64,000 nucleotides of DNA from WVXP01 sp964348095. GTDB lineage: Bacteria; Desulfobacterota; BSN033; WVXP01. The DNA lies in contig CAYGBK010000083.1 in the NCBI GenBank assembly GCA_964348095.1, positions 57,222 through 121,221 of the forward strand, read 5' to 3'. Below are positions 52,000-61,255 of the stretch, one piece after another. Position numbers and translations under genes: made by a program. Within the stretch, counting starts at the first letter, position 1. Each line of letters starts with the position of its first letter. Under the pieces are notes generated by a model that saw only the letters and a program-made list of their open reading frames with translations, did not search any database and was not told where the DNA came from.

Positions 52000-52908
52000 A
52001 TGGATTCTAGAGAAAGGATACGCCTGGCTATTGGACACCGTGAAGCCGACCGGATTCCGACGGGCGAGATCATCATCGTCGATGAACTCGTTCGTGCCTG
52101 TCTTGGGGCTGAGCGGATCGGCTTCCCTGAACGCAAGGAGTTTGTTAACCGCCTCGGGATAGATGCCATTTGTGAATCACCACAGTGGCGTCCTTCGCCC
52201 TCACCGCTCCCTGATCCAGGCGCTGTTAGATGGAAGGATCTCGACTCATGGGCCACCCATACGGACCGTTTCATTTTTGTTATTTTAGACGGAGTCTTCG
52301 GATGGGGCATGAAGCTCCTGGGGTTTGAGCAATTTCTTACCTCTTCCCTCAGACGGTCCACCGACCTCATCGAGTTGTTGGAACAGGTGGAACAGCTCAA
52401 CATAGACCTGGCCAAAAGAGCCGTCGAGGCAGGCGCAACCGGGGTATTGATCGCCGATGATATAGCCTACCGACGTGGCACGATGGTCGACCCTGGCCTT
52501 CTGAGAGAGCTCTTCTTCCCATCCCTGGGCAGACAGCTCGATGCAATAGCGTCTACGAGAACGCCCGTGTTTTTTCACTCTGATGGTAACCTCAATGCCG
52601 TTGTTGATGATCTTGTTGGCATTGGCTTTCAGGGACTTCATTGCCTCGACCCAGAAGCTGGAATGGATTTAACTCAACTCAAAGCCAGATACGGTAAGAA
52701 AATTTGCCTCTGGGGAAACCTCGATCCCAAAAGCCTATTCTTGGCGCAAGATGGCGAGGCACTGAAAAGAAAAGTCAACAATATCTTTAGCGTGGCCGCC
52801 CCCGGCGGCGGGTTCATCTTTGGAACAACCTCTGGCCTCGTGGATGGAATGAGGCCAGAGAACATCGAAGCGGTCTATCGGGTAGCCCGATCGCAAGGGC
52901 GTCACTAA
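52000..52908 (+). CDS. Uroporphyrinogen decarboxylase-fold protein, methyltransferase-like
   Basis: A 302-residue URO-D/MtaA superfamily protein: SRERIRLAIGHREADRIPTG at the start, FFHSDGNL, GLHCLDPEAGMDL and KICLWGNLDPK. MtaA/MtbA-type methylcobamide methyltransferases use an H-x-C zinc motif; here the site is H-x-D (FHSDGN), so it lacks that zinc ligand and the role is unclear. Relatives with HSDG are common among unstudied members in methylotrophic and amine-degrading loci. It diverges from the first AOR and is 266 bases from the second. The likely role is C1 or cobamide-linked, by context only. Confidence 0.85.
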   Translation: MDSRERIRLAIGHREADRIPTGEIIIVDELVRACLGAERIGFPERKEFVNRLGIDAICESPQWRPSPSPLPDPGAVRWKDLDSWATHTDRFIFVILDGVFGWGMKLLGFEQFLTSSLRRSTDLIELLEQVEQLNIDLAKRAVEAGATGVLIADDIAYRRGTMVDPGLLRELFFPSLGRQLDAIASTRTPVFFHSDGNLNAVVDDLVGIGFQGLHCLDPEAGMDLTQLKARYGKKICLWGNLDPKSLFLAQDGEALKRKVNNIFSVAAPGGGFIFGTTSGLVDGMRPENIEAVYRVARSQGRH

Positions 52909-53174
52909 GGACAATCGTCTTCCTTTCACAAGAACGTCTTCCTTCCCACCACTTTATCGGAAAATCCAACTTACTCGAGAGGAGATTAGACTTTAAAAAG
53001 TCTGGACACCCCTTAACGTTTATAGTATCTTGGCAAAATTATATGGCACTGCTGTTCCAACAGGGTTATTCGTGTAGGACTCCAGGCTGTTCGAATTACT
53101 CATTTCTATAAGCGTATCAATAAGGAATGGGCGAGGGTTTATTGACCTTTTCCTATGGATACATGGGGTGACCC

Positions 53175-54992
53175 ATGGACTTTAGATTACTGAGGGTGGA
53201 CCTTTCCGTATCCAAGACATGGACAGAAGAAATTGATCCGCTAACACTACGGCTATACCTTGGTGGAAAGGGCTTGGCGGCATATTACCTCGACAAGGAG
53301 TGCAAACCTCATCTTGACCCTCTAGGTCCCGATAATAAGCTGCTCTATTTCATCGGCCCTGCTACCGGCATCTTTCCAGGGACTTCCCGTTATGTAGTTG
53401 CTGCAAAATCACCACAGACAAATACCTTTTCAGACAGCTATGCTGGGGGATGGTTCCCTGCTGAGCTGGCCAAATCTGGATATCTTGGGATCGTCATTGA
53501 AGGGAAAGCCAAGGGGCTGGTCTATCTAGAGATCGATGGCGACCGGGTCTCTATCAAGGATGCGAATAAGCTTAGAGGGAAAAGAATCTCTGAGGTCAAT
53601 CGTTATCTTAAGACGTACAGGGTAGCAGCCATTGGTCCTGCCGGGGAAAATGGTGTCAGATACAGCTGTATTGTAAACGACCTCGGGGGGTCGGCACGGG
53701 CCGGTTGCGCAGGTCGCGGCGGTCTCGGAGCGGTTATGGGTTCGAAAAACCTCAAGGCTATCGCCGTTCGAGCCGAGGGGAAACCATGGGGGCAGGAGGG
53801 AAGTGCGAAGATTGACCAGATCAAAAAAAACCTGATGGCCTATATCAAAAAAGACGTGATCCCCGGTGCAGGAATCGGAGGAAATCTGCCGATTGTGGAT
53901 CTATCGGTTCATTCAAAGGTTCTGCCCGTTCTCAATTACCGGGAGGGGGACCATGAGCGCTATCAGGAATTCAATGAGCAGGCCATCAAGAAGATCATGA
54001 CCAAGAAAACCACCTGTTACTACTGCCCTGTGGCCTGTGGGGTCAAGACAAAAATCGTGGAGGGCCCATTCCAGGGGCTGGAACTGGATCGAATTGAATA
54101 CGAAACCGTGGCCATGTGCGGGCCAAATTGCGGGCAGACCGATCTGGGAGCCATCGCAAAAATCAACCAACTGTGCAATGATCTCGGTATGGATACGATC
54201 AGCGTCGGCAACCTCATGGGTCTTCTGATGGAAGCCTCCGAAAAGGGGCTCACCGACCATCAGCTAAGACCCGGAGACGCCAGGGGGCAGGTTGAGCTGG
54301 TTGAGTCGATTGCCTATCGTCAAGGCATTGGAGAACTCCTTGCCGAGGGTATTCAAGGAGTGCTCAAAGAAATGGGCTCGGAATGGGCGGACATTGCCCT
54401 CCATATCAAAGGATTGGAACTTCCGGGGTACGACCCTCGCGGATCCCTTGGCCTCTCCCTAGCCTATGCCACCGCCGATCGGGGGGGCTGCCACATGAGA
54501 TCCTGGTCGATTATTCAGGAGGCTTTTGCGGATGTGGATTACGAAAATGCCCTTGACCCCTTTACGACGGCAGGAAAAGCCAAACTGGTCAAAGGACAAC
54601 AGGACATCAACAGTGCGCTGTGGTGTCTCATCACCTGTGACAATATCGGATATTCCCTGGATCACGCCATCGACATGCTTGACGCCATTGGGATGCCATA
54701 TACGAAAGAGGAGTTTCTGGAAGTGGGGGAAAGAATCTACAATTCGACCCGTCTCTTTAATGTGGAAGAGGGATTCAGGAGAGAGGATGATAGTCTTCCC
54801 AAGAGGTTTCAGGAGCCTCGGAGAGACACGGGATGGAAAATCGACTTTCAAGACTTCAACACCATGCTTGACGAATACTACCGAATTCGGGGCTGGGATG
54901 AGAACGGCATTCCAAAGCGAACCGTCCTGAAACGTCTCGGGCTGAACCGATCTTCTGGACTTGTAGAGACACGTGGCCATAATTACAACTAG
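53175..54992 (+). CDS. Aldehyde:ferredoxin oxidoreductase, tungsten type (second copy)
   Basis: A 605-residue AOR, only moderately similar to the one at 49994-51742. N-terminal LRVDLSVSKTWTEE, LYLGGKGLAAYYL and GPATGIFPGTSRYVVAAKS; iron-sulfur cysteines in CYYCPVAC (C-x2-C-x3-C); a late Cys in SALWCLITCDN. It should oxidise an aldehyde with ferredoxin. The ATG has GGGGTGACCC ahead of it. The stop is TAG. It is followed by an amino-acid permease gene. Two AORs within 5 kb suggest different aldehyde substrates. Confidence 0.93.
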   Translation: MDFRLLRVDLSVSKTWTEEIDPLTLRLYLGGKGLAAYYLDKECKPHLDPLGPDNKLLYFIGPATGIFPGTSRYVVAAKSPQTNTFSDSYAGGWFPAELAKSGYLGIVIEGKAKGLVYLEIDGDRVSIKDANKLRGKRISEVNRYLKTYRVAAIGPAGENGVRYSCIVNDLGGSARAGCAGRGGLGAVMGSKNLKAIAVRAEGKPWGQEGSAKIDQIKKNLMAYIKKDVIPGAGIGGNLPIVDLSVHSKVLPVLNYREGDHERYQEFNEQAIKKIMTKKTTCYYCPVACGVKTKIVEGPFQGLELDRIEYETVAMCGPNCGQTDLGAIAKINQLCNDLGMDTISVGNLMGLLMEASEKGLTDHQLRPGDARGQVELVESIAYRQGIGELLAEGIQGVLKEMGSEWADIALHIKGLELPGYDPRGSLGLSLAYATADRGGCHMRSWSIIQEAFADVDYENALDPFTTAGKAKLVKGQQDINSALWCLITCDNIGYSLDHAIDMLDAIGMPYTKEEFLEVGERIYNSTRLFNVEEGFRREDDSLPKRFQEPRRDTGWKIDFQDFNTMLDEYYRIRGWDENGIPKRTVLKRLGLNRSSGLVETRGHNYN

Positions 54993-55220
54993 TCAACTAT
55001 ATCGATAGCCAGGACGTTTGAGGACATGCATCTGGTCGGATGGTAGAATCTAACGAATGGAAAGGAGGTGGTGGCTAACCCATACTGGAGGAGTTATCCG
55101 AAAAAAGGGCAGATGGGAGCGGAAAGGACCCTTTAGAAGAACCTCTTCGAGATAAATCCCATTGACACCTTTTTCGGAAACCTCAGTTCACAGCCGTTTT
55201 GAACGGAAGGGGGGAGGAAA

Positions 55221-56828
55221 ATGGCAAAAGAAGGAGTGGTATTTGCTCGAAAAGCCAGTGGGTTGACGAGGGAGGCAGGACTCCTCGACACAACCTACTT
55301 CGGCATCATGAACAATGCCGTTCCCATTAGCATCTGGTTTGTGCTCATGGCATTTTATTGGCTTCCCGGGGCAAGTCTCACGGTGTCTTGCTTGCTTGCC
55401 CTGGGTATGGTTGTCTTCGGCTTTGCCTCTGTGTGGGGAGTCCTCGGTGGCTCGATGCCCCGGAGCGGTGGAAGCTATGTGTATAATTCCCGGATCATCC
55501 ATCCAGCCATCGGACTCGGGGTGAGTTTCTGCAACGCCGCCTTTGTGATGCTGGCCTGGATATGGGTGCTGGCGCCATGGGTTGGTGAAGTCGGTTTCCC
55601 CATCATGGCAGGCTCCCTTGGATACTCAACAGAGTCTGTGAGATTCTTCATGTCGGGCGTGGGTCTATATTTGGTGTCGACAGTTGTCAACGTTACAGCC
55701 TTCTTGGTGGTCCTCTCTGGTATGAGGAACTATTTCAGAATACAGAAGATTTTTGTCACCTGGTCACTCATTGGTGCGGCCATAGCAGGTATCATCATCA
55801 CGGCGACATCCCACGAGGAGTTTGTGCAAATCTGGAACAATCTGGCAGCACAGACCGGATCGTTGGATTGGAATGCTACCGTCGCTGCTGCCGAGGCTGA
55901 AATCGGCGGAATACCTGACACATGGAACTGGCGCGATACGCTCGGATTGATGCTTCCAGTGAGCTGGATAGCGATTTACGGCTACATCATCACCTTCATC
56001 GGCGGCGAGGTCAAAAGCCCACGGAAAAACATATTCACAGCACAGATTCTCAACGCGGTTATCTGCATCGCCTTTCTCCTGTGGGTAGGTCTGGCATTCA
56101 AAAGTATGACCGGTTGGAAAGGACTCCATGCCATAGCCTTCATGAGTGACACAGAAAACATGTTGGAGGGCTATAAATTTGCCTTCCATACAACGTACAT
56201 CAATGTGGCTTCCATGCTTGTGAACTTCAATGTTGTCCTCGGTATCATCATGGCCGGTGCCTTCATGGTGGCCGATTGGCTGTGGATTGCCTTCTCCTAT
56301 ATCGCCTGGAGTCGAGCGTCGTTTGCCTGGGGAATGGATGGGCTTGGACCAAAATGGTTCACGGACATTTCCCCACGATTTGGACAGCCGGTCAAGCTCC
56401 TTGTCGCTATGCTCATCGCATCGCAGCTCGCCCTCATACACTATGCATGGAACCCGGAGATTCTCGGTTCCATGGCCGTGGAAGTTCTCCAACTCGGTTC
56501 CGTATTCGGGGTGACGTGCATTTCCGCCCTCATATTTGCCTATGTAGGGAAAGTATCACATATCTGGAACGCATCTCCCTACAAGAATTGGCGCGTGCTC
56601 GGGATCCCGTATACAACCATTGCCGGGATTATTGGCCTCGCACTGGTTGTAATGATGATCTATGCCTACTATATCACCGAGGAATTTGCGTTCATGTACA
56701 GTTACTGGACATTGATCTACGGGATTGTGTGGGCGATCGGCATTACGTGGTATTTCGTCTGGAAGAGCAAGAGGGCAAAAGAGGGTGTCGACGTGACTCT
56801 CGCCTTTACGGAAATACCCCCTGAGTGA
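55221..56828 (+). CDS. APC-superfamily amino acid/amine permease
   Basis: A 535-residue membrane transporter with about 12 hydrophobic helices. The N-terminus (SGLTREAGLLDTTYFGIMNN) and GSMPRSGGSYVYNSRIIHP match the first helices of APC permeases; ITFIGGEVKSPRKNI sits near the middle. It probably imports an amino acid or amine used by the surrounding enzymes. GGGGGGAGG precedes the ATG. It ends in a strong terminator, which separates it from the phosphoesterase trio. The substrate cannot be read. Confidence 0.92.
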   Translation: MAKEGVVFARKASGLTREAGLLDTTYFGIMNNAVPISIWFVLMAFYWLPGASLTVSCLLALGMVVFGFASVWGVLGGSMPRSGGSYVYNSRIIHPAIGLGVSFCNAAFVMLAWIWVLAPWVGEVGFPIMAGSLGYSTESVRFFMSGVGLYLVSTVVNVTAFLVVLSGMRNYFRIQKIFVTWSLIGAAIAGIIITATSHEEFVQIWNNLAAQTGSLDWNATVAAAEAEIGGIPDTWNWRDTLGLMLPVSWIAIYGYIITFIGGEVKSPRKNIFTAQILNAVICIAFLLWVGLAFKSMTGWKGLHAIAFMSDTENMLEGYKFAFHTTYINVASMLVNFNVVLGIIMAGAFMVADWLWIAFSYIAWSRASFAWGMDGLGPKWFTDISPRFGQPVKLLVAMLIASQLALIHYAWNPEILGSMAVEVLQLGSVFGVTCISALIFAYVGKVSHIWNASPYKNWRVLGIPYTTIAGIIGLALVVMMIYAYYITEEFAFMYSYWTLIYGIVWAIGITWYFVWKSKRAKEGVDVTLAFTEIPPE

Positions 56829-56848
56829 TTCTGAAGGCGCACCCAATT

Positions 56849-56890
56849 TCCCACTGGGCTTGACAGCGGGCCCAGTGGGAAGTCTTTTCT
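56849..56890 (+). terminator. Rho-independent terminator after the permease
   Basis: TCCCACTGGGC (56849-56859) pairs with GCCCAGTGGGA (56870-56880), an 11-base-pair stem with a 10-base loop, followed by AGTCTTTTC. Confidence 0.88.
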
Positions 56891-56918
56891 AAGAACTCAG
56901 AACGAGCGGAGCTGTTCC

Positions 56919-57902
56919 GTGAAGATACTTTTCTCGACTGACATCCATGGATCCGATGTTTGTTTCAGAAAATTCCTCAATGCCCTAAAGATCTATAAGG
57001 TCGATGTGGGCATCCTGCTCGGCGACCTGTGTGGGAAGATGATCAATCCAATTATCAAACAACCGGATGGAACCTATATTGTTCACTTCTTGGGAGAGCG
57101 GAGAAGGCTGAAAACCGAGGAGGATTTGCGATCCACAGAGAAAGAGCTTGCCGCCATGGGGAACTACTACATCCTTACCGACCCTGAAGAGATGGAGTCC
57201 CTGAAAGCCGAGGGAAAGACGGTTGACGGTAGAATCGATGAGCGGGCCACACAGATCTCACTGAGTGCAGGAAGAGTCGAAGATTTATTCAGGACGTTAG
57301 TACTGGAAAGGCTCGAGAGCTGGATGAGACTCGCTGAGGAAAGACTGGACGGCAGCAACATAGAGATGTTCATGGCTCCGGGAAACGATGATATTTTAGA
57401 AACGGATGAGGTTCTCAATGATTCTAAATACGTGGTCAATGCGGACAATCGAAAAGTGGATGTTAAAGATCACGAAATGATCACCCTTTCCTGGTCTAAT
57501 CCCACGCCCTGGGATACCCCGAGAGAATGTTCTGACGAGGAGTTAGAAGAAAAGATTGAGAAGCTCGTCTCCCACATTGTCGATATGGAGAATGCCATCT
57601 TCAATTTTCATGCACCGCCCCATGGGACCGTGCTGGATGAGTGTGCAAAGCTCTCGGAAAACCTTGTGCCTTCAACCGAGGAGAGCATTTCTGCTGGAAG
57701 TCTTGCCGTCCTTAATGCCATCAAGAAATACCAACCCCTTCTGGGTCTACACGGGCACATTCACGAATCCCGAGCCGCTCAAAAGATAGGGAGGACGACC
57801 TGTATAAACCCAGGGAGTGAGTATACAGAGGCGATTCTGAGGGCCGTGTTGATAACCCTTGAAAAAAAGAAAGTCAAAAACTATATGTTTGTGGGGGGAT
57901 AG
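56919..57902 (+). CDS. Calcineurin-like metallophosphoesterase
   Basis: A 327-residue phosphoesterase. The two-metal site is seen as STDIHGS (D-x-H), ILLGDLCG (GD), APGNDD (GND), FNFHAPPHG (H) and LHGHIHES (GHxH). The region between the first and third motif has a 100-residue helical insert. It starts at GTG with GGAG eight bases upstream. The stop is TAG and the next gene's ATG follows in the same frame after seven codons. With the nucleotidyltransferase-like and membrane genes it forms a three-gene unit of unknown function. Confidence 0.85.
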   Translation: MKILFSTDIHGSDVCFRKFLNALKIYKVDVGILLGDLCGKMINPIIKQPDGTYIVHFLGERRRLKTEEDLRSTEKELAAMGNYYILTDPEEMESLKAEGKTVDGRIDERATQISLSAGRVEDLFRTLVLERLESWMRLAEERLDGSNIEMFMAPGNDDILETDEVLNDSKYVVNADNRKVDVKDHEMITLSWSNPTPWDTPRECSDEELEEKIEKLVSHIVDMENAIFNFHAPPHGTVLDECAKLSENLVPSTEESISAGSLAVLNAIKKYQPLLGLHGHIHESRAAQKIGRTTCINPGSEYTEAILRAVLITLEKKKVKNYMFVGG

Positions 57903-57920
57903 CGTCAAATAGGAATTCAC

Positions 57921-58781
57921 ATGGAGAAATTCAGGTTACCTTCTGAAATTGCTGATCATGAGTGGCCCGCCCCATCTGTTTTCATAGAAGAGGCAAAAGC
58001 ATGTGTCAGGGATGCCCAGGAGAGAGGGATCATAATCAGGATTATGGGCGGCATCGCCATATACCTTCATTGCTTGCAGTATCAGAAACTGTGGGATAGC
58101 CTCGGGAGAATCGGCAAAAAGGTATTCACCGACATTGACTACGTGAGCTACGGCAAGTATCGGGGCAAGGTACTCGAATTATTTGAAAACCGTGGGTTCA
58201 CGATAAACAAGAAGATGCTCTACTTATATGGCAAAGATCGACATATCTACTATGGAAACAGGATTCCGATGGCGGAAGTCTTCTATGATAAACTGGAAAT
58301 GAATCACACGATTCTCTATCGTGGGAGGCTGGAAGTCGATTCCCCAACGCTCCCCCTGGCTGAACTACTGCTCCAGAAGCTACAAATGGTGGGGATGCAC
58401 GAAAAGGATATCAAGGATACGGTTATGCTTCTGCGGGCACATGAGCTTGGAGAGGATGATAATGATAGGATCAATCAAACATCGATCGGAGAGAGATTGT
58501 TCCGCGATTGGGGATTCTATCATACAGCAACTACAAATCTGGAAAAAATCAGAAACGCTCTTTCTGGGTATGATGTGTTGGGAGAGGAAGATAGAGCGGT
58601 TGTTGATGGGAGGTTAGTCCAGCTTCTCAGGTACTTAGAAGAGGGAACGAAGAGTGTCAAGTGGAAGCTGAGAGCCAAGATCGGAACGAAAATGAAATGG
58701 TATAACGCCATTGATGATTGGGATATTATTAGCCACGAATCCTCCGATGCAGTGGAACATACATCATATGGTTCGTCATGA
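57921..58781 (+). CDS. Nucleotidyltransferase-fold protein
   Basis: A 286-residue protein with a pol-beta-type nucleotidyltransferase look: IMGGIAIYLHC (the GG/S helix), KKVFTDIDYVSYG (D-x-D) and VDSPTLPLAELLLQKLQMV further down. This resembles AbiEii-type and related minimal nucleotidyltransferases, but identity is by motif only. The C-terminal 100 residues are helical and hydrophilic (LRYLEEGTKSVKWKLRAKIG). It is 18 bases downstream of the phosphoesterase stop and followed by a membrane-protein gene. The substrate is unknown, and it could be part of a toxin or repair-type unit. Confidence 0.7.
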   Translation: MEKFRLPSEIADHEWPAPSVFIEEAKACVRDAQERGIIIRIMGGIAIYLHCLQYQKLWDSLGRIGKKVFTDIDYVSYGKYRGKVLELFENRGFTINKKMLYLYGKDRHIYYGNRIPMAEVFYDKLEMNHTILYRGRLEVDSPTLPLAELLLQKLQMVGMHEKDIKDTVMLLRAHELGEDDNDRINQTSIGERLFRDWGFYHTATTNLEKIRNALSGYDVLGEEDRAVVDGRLVQLLRYLEEGTKSVKWKLRAKIGTKMKWYNAIDDWDIISHESSDAVEHTSYGSS

Positions 58782-58917
58782 TCCACCGGTGACTAGGCCG
58801 AAATCCTTCCTTTCGATTTCAAGAAAGCGTAAGATCGCCCCTGTTCTCTTCACTCATTCATCCACCTTTGTACTTATTGAAGCAGTTGCTGATTCCATAT
58901 GAGGGGTCCCAACCGGT

Positions 58918-59583
58918 ATGCTTTGGAGAACCAAAAAACAACAAAAAGACGAGCGATGGAAGCTACAAAACCTGTGCTATCTCATCGCGCAGCTGGACTC
59001 CATCAGGGCCTTCAAGAGAGTCGAGCTCACGGAAGTCGAAAAATCTTTTGAGGAGATAGGCAGCATGAGACTTTGGGAAGAAATACGGCCTCACTTGGAA
59101 AAAATAGTCTACTTCCCTCAAACGCTTCCGAAGGTTCTCAAGCTAATGCAAATAGCTTTGGTATTAAGACGGCTCTTTCCGATATGTCTGTTTTCTGTGG
59201 TTCTGGTCATGTTGGACAAAGCTGGGATCATCCCCTTACCTATTTCCCCAATCGCCTCTTTCTTCTTTCTTTTTGTCCCAATTGCCATTCTCTTCGGCTT
59301 TGTCTATGTCGACCTTTTCATAAGGCGAATAATCATAAAATACGAGCGGGACCATCCAAATATGCAGAGCAAACAAAAGGCACATATTAAAAAGGTCATA
59401 GAGAAACTCATTATGAATTTGCTGGGCGAAATCCACCGTTTCGGTGGAAGGCCTCATGATCATAAGATGAAGCTCTTTTTTGATGATTACGAGGGAATGA
59501 AAATTGTCCGAGAAATCAAGAGGAGATTATTGATACGGAAATATCCGGCTTACCTGGCCATACCCTTCATGACAGACCGTTGA
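58918..59583 (+). CDS. Membrane protein of unknown function (two helices)
   Basis: A 221-residue protein with two central hydrophobic helices at about 86-101 (LFPICLFSVVLVML) and 112-140 (FFFLFVPIAILFGFVYVD), flanked by charged helical cytoplasmic parts. The C-terminus reads KIVREIKRRLLIRKYPAYLAIP. I do not recognise the family. GAGGGG lies ten bases before the ATG. It is the third gene after the phosphoesterase and nucleotidyltransferase-like genes, with 136 bases between, so it may anchor that unit to the membrane. Confidence 0.75.
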   Translation: MLWRTKKQQKDERWKLQNLCYLIAQLDSIRAFKRVELTEVEKSFEEIGSMRLWEEIRPHLEKIVYFPQTLPKVLKLMQIALVLRRLFPICLFSVVLVMLDKAGIIPLPISPIASFFFLFVPIAILFGFVYVDLFIRRIIIKYERDHPNMQSKQKAHIKKVIEKLIMNLLGEIHRFGGRPHDHKMKLFFDDYEGMKIVREIKRRLLIRKYPAYLAIPFMTDR

Positions 59584-59767
59584 CCCGTTCCCAGTGACTA
59601 TATCAAAAGCTGCGCACAGGGAAATGGTTCCGTAAGAGAGCAAATTCTTGTCGAGGGAGGGCACATGCGAGGAGGATAACCGTTGGTCGAATGGGTGAAT
59701 CTCTGAACACCTTCAAATGGTCTTGATTACTTCGGAACGTTTAATTGTAGGACGGAGGTATTAAGAT

Positions 59768-61069
59768 ATGGAAAGCGGACAGAAAAGCAGGGAGATGTTT
59801 CAAAGGGCACGGCGGGCAATACCATTAGGTGTCAATTCGAACTTCAGATACTGGGGGGACGACAAAACTCTCATCCTCAAAAGAGGTCAGGGTGCGTATA
59901 TCTGGGACCAGGATGACAGGAAGTATATCGACTATCGCATGGGTTTTGGGCCCACCATCCTTGGCCATGCTTACCCTCCAATCATCAAACGGGTGAAGGA
60001 AGCCCTGGAGATGGGGAATGCTTTTGCCATGACAAACGAATATGAAATATCGGCAGCGGAGAAGATCAAAAAACTCACCGGTGTCGATCTGGTGCGATAT
60101 GCGAATTCAGGGACGGAAGCGACCATGCATGCGATTCGAATGGCCCGGGCGTACACGGGGAGGGACAAAATCCTCAAGTTTGAAGGGTGCTACCACGGTT
60201 TCCATGATTATACGTTATGGAACTGCCAGCCTCCTATACCCGGCGCAGGATACAGAAGATCCCCCGTACTTGTGTCGCAGGGTTCGGGGATCCCGCACAT
60301 CATGGGTCAGTTGGTGTATTCAATCCCCTTCAACGATGAGGAACTCCTCGAGAAAAAAGTCAAAGAGAAGTGGGGAGACATCGCCTGCATTATTATTGAA
60401 CCCCTCATGGGAAATACGGCCTCCATCATGCCGAAGAAAGGCTACCTCGAACTCGTTCGGAGCCTTTGCAGTCAGCATGGAATCGTGATGATTATGGACG
60501 AAGTGAAGACCGGATTTCGGATTGCCAAGGGAGGCGCTCAGGAGTTTTTCAAGGTCAAGGCTGATCTTGTGACTTACGCTAAAGCCCTCGGAAACGGGTT
60601 TCCAATTGCTGCCATTGGTGGCAAAAAGGAGATCATGGGAGACATCGGTTGGCAGAAGATTCCCCATGGGGGGACCTATTGTGCAAATGTCGTTGCCGTG
60701 GCAGCGGCTGATGCCACCCTTGACGAGATTGCTGGAGGGGCCTTGGAGAGGGTGGAGGCCCATGGAAAGATACTTGCTAACGGTTTCAGGAATGTTTTGA
60801 AGGAGAGAGGCGTTCCTGGTGTTGTCCAGGGTCCCCCATCCATGCCCGGTGTGATGCTGACTGGGAAGAAGGAGATCTTCGAATACCGGGACTGGGCTGA
60901 CTCAGACCGTGAAATGTACGGGGAAGTCATTTTGAAACTCTTTGAAAAGGGTGTGATGCCGGACATCGATACGAGAGAGCCTTGGTTCCCCTCGGCCTCC
61001 CACAATGACCGCGATGCCGATGTCGCCGTCGGCGCTTTTGATGAAGCAATAAAGGAAGTTATCGGCTAG
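59768..61069 (+). CDS. HemL-like class III aminotransferase
   Basis: A 433-residue PLP enzyme close to glutamate-1-semialdehyde aminomutase (HemL): LGVNSNFRYWG near the start, IDYRMGFGPTILGHAYP, RYANSGTEATMHAIRMARA, DEVKTGFR and the Schiff-base lysine in TYAKALGNGFP. Members of this branch outside haem synthesis act on other beta- or omega-amino acids. It sits 186 bases upstream of mttB, in the methylamine island, not with hem genes, so a catabolic role is more likely. GGAGG precedes the ATG. The stop is TAG. Confidence 0.88.
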   Translation: MESGQKSREMFQRARRAIPLGVNSNFRYWGDDKTLILKRGQGAYIWDQDDRKYIDYRMGFGPTILGHAYPPIIKRVKEALEMGNAFAMTNEYEISAAEKIKKLTGVDLVRYANSGTEATMHAIRMARAYTGRDKILKFEGCYHGFHDYTLWNCQPPIPGAGYRRSPVLVSQGSGIPHIMGQLVYSIPFNDEELLEKKVKEKWGDIACIIIEPLMGNTASIMPKKGYLELVRSLCSQHGIVMIMDEVKTGFRIAKGGAQEFFKVKADLVTYAKALGNGFPIAAIGGKKEIMGDIGWQKIPHGGTYCANVVAVAAADATLDEIAGGALERVEAHGKILANGFRNVLKERGVPGVVQGPPSMPGVMLTGKKEIFEYRDWADSDREMYGEVILKLFEKGVMPDIDTREPWFPSASHNDRDADVAVGAFDEAIKEVIG

Positions 61070-61255
61070 ATAAAAGGGATGGAAGCGTCTCACCTGTCTA
61101 CTCATGGATTTACAGATGACTTACCCTCGAGAGTGGATACGCTGTCATGAACTGGACGAAGGGAGGTGACATAGAACACTCCGCCTGGAAGTGAAAAATT
61201 GTTAATTTTCCAAAACCTTTGCATAGGGAATGCTCACCGGGAAGGAGGTGAAGAA

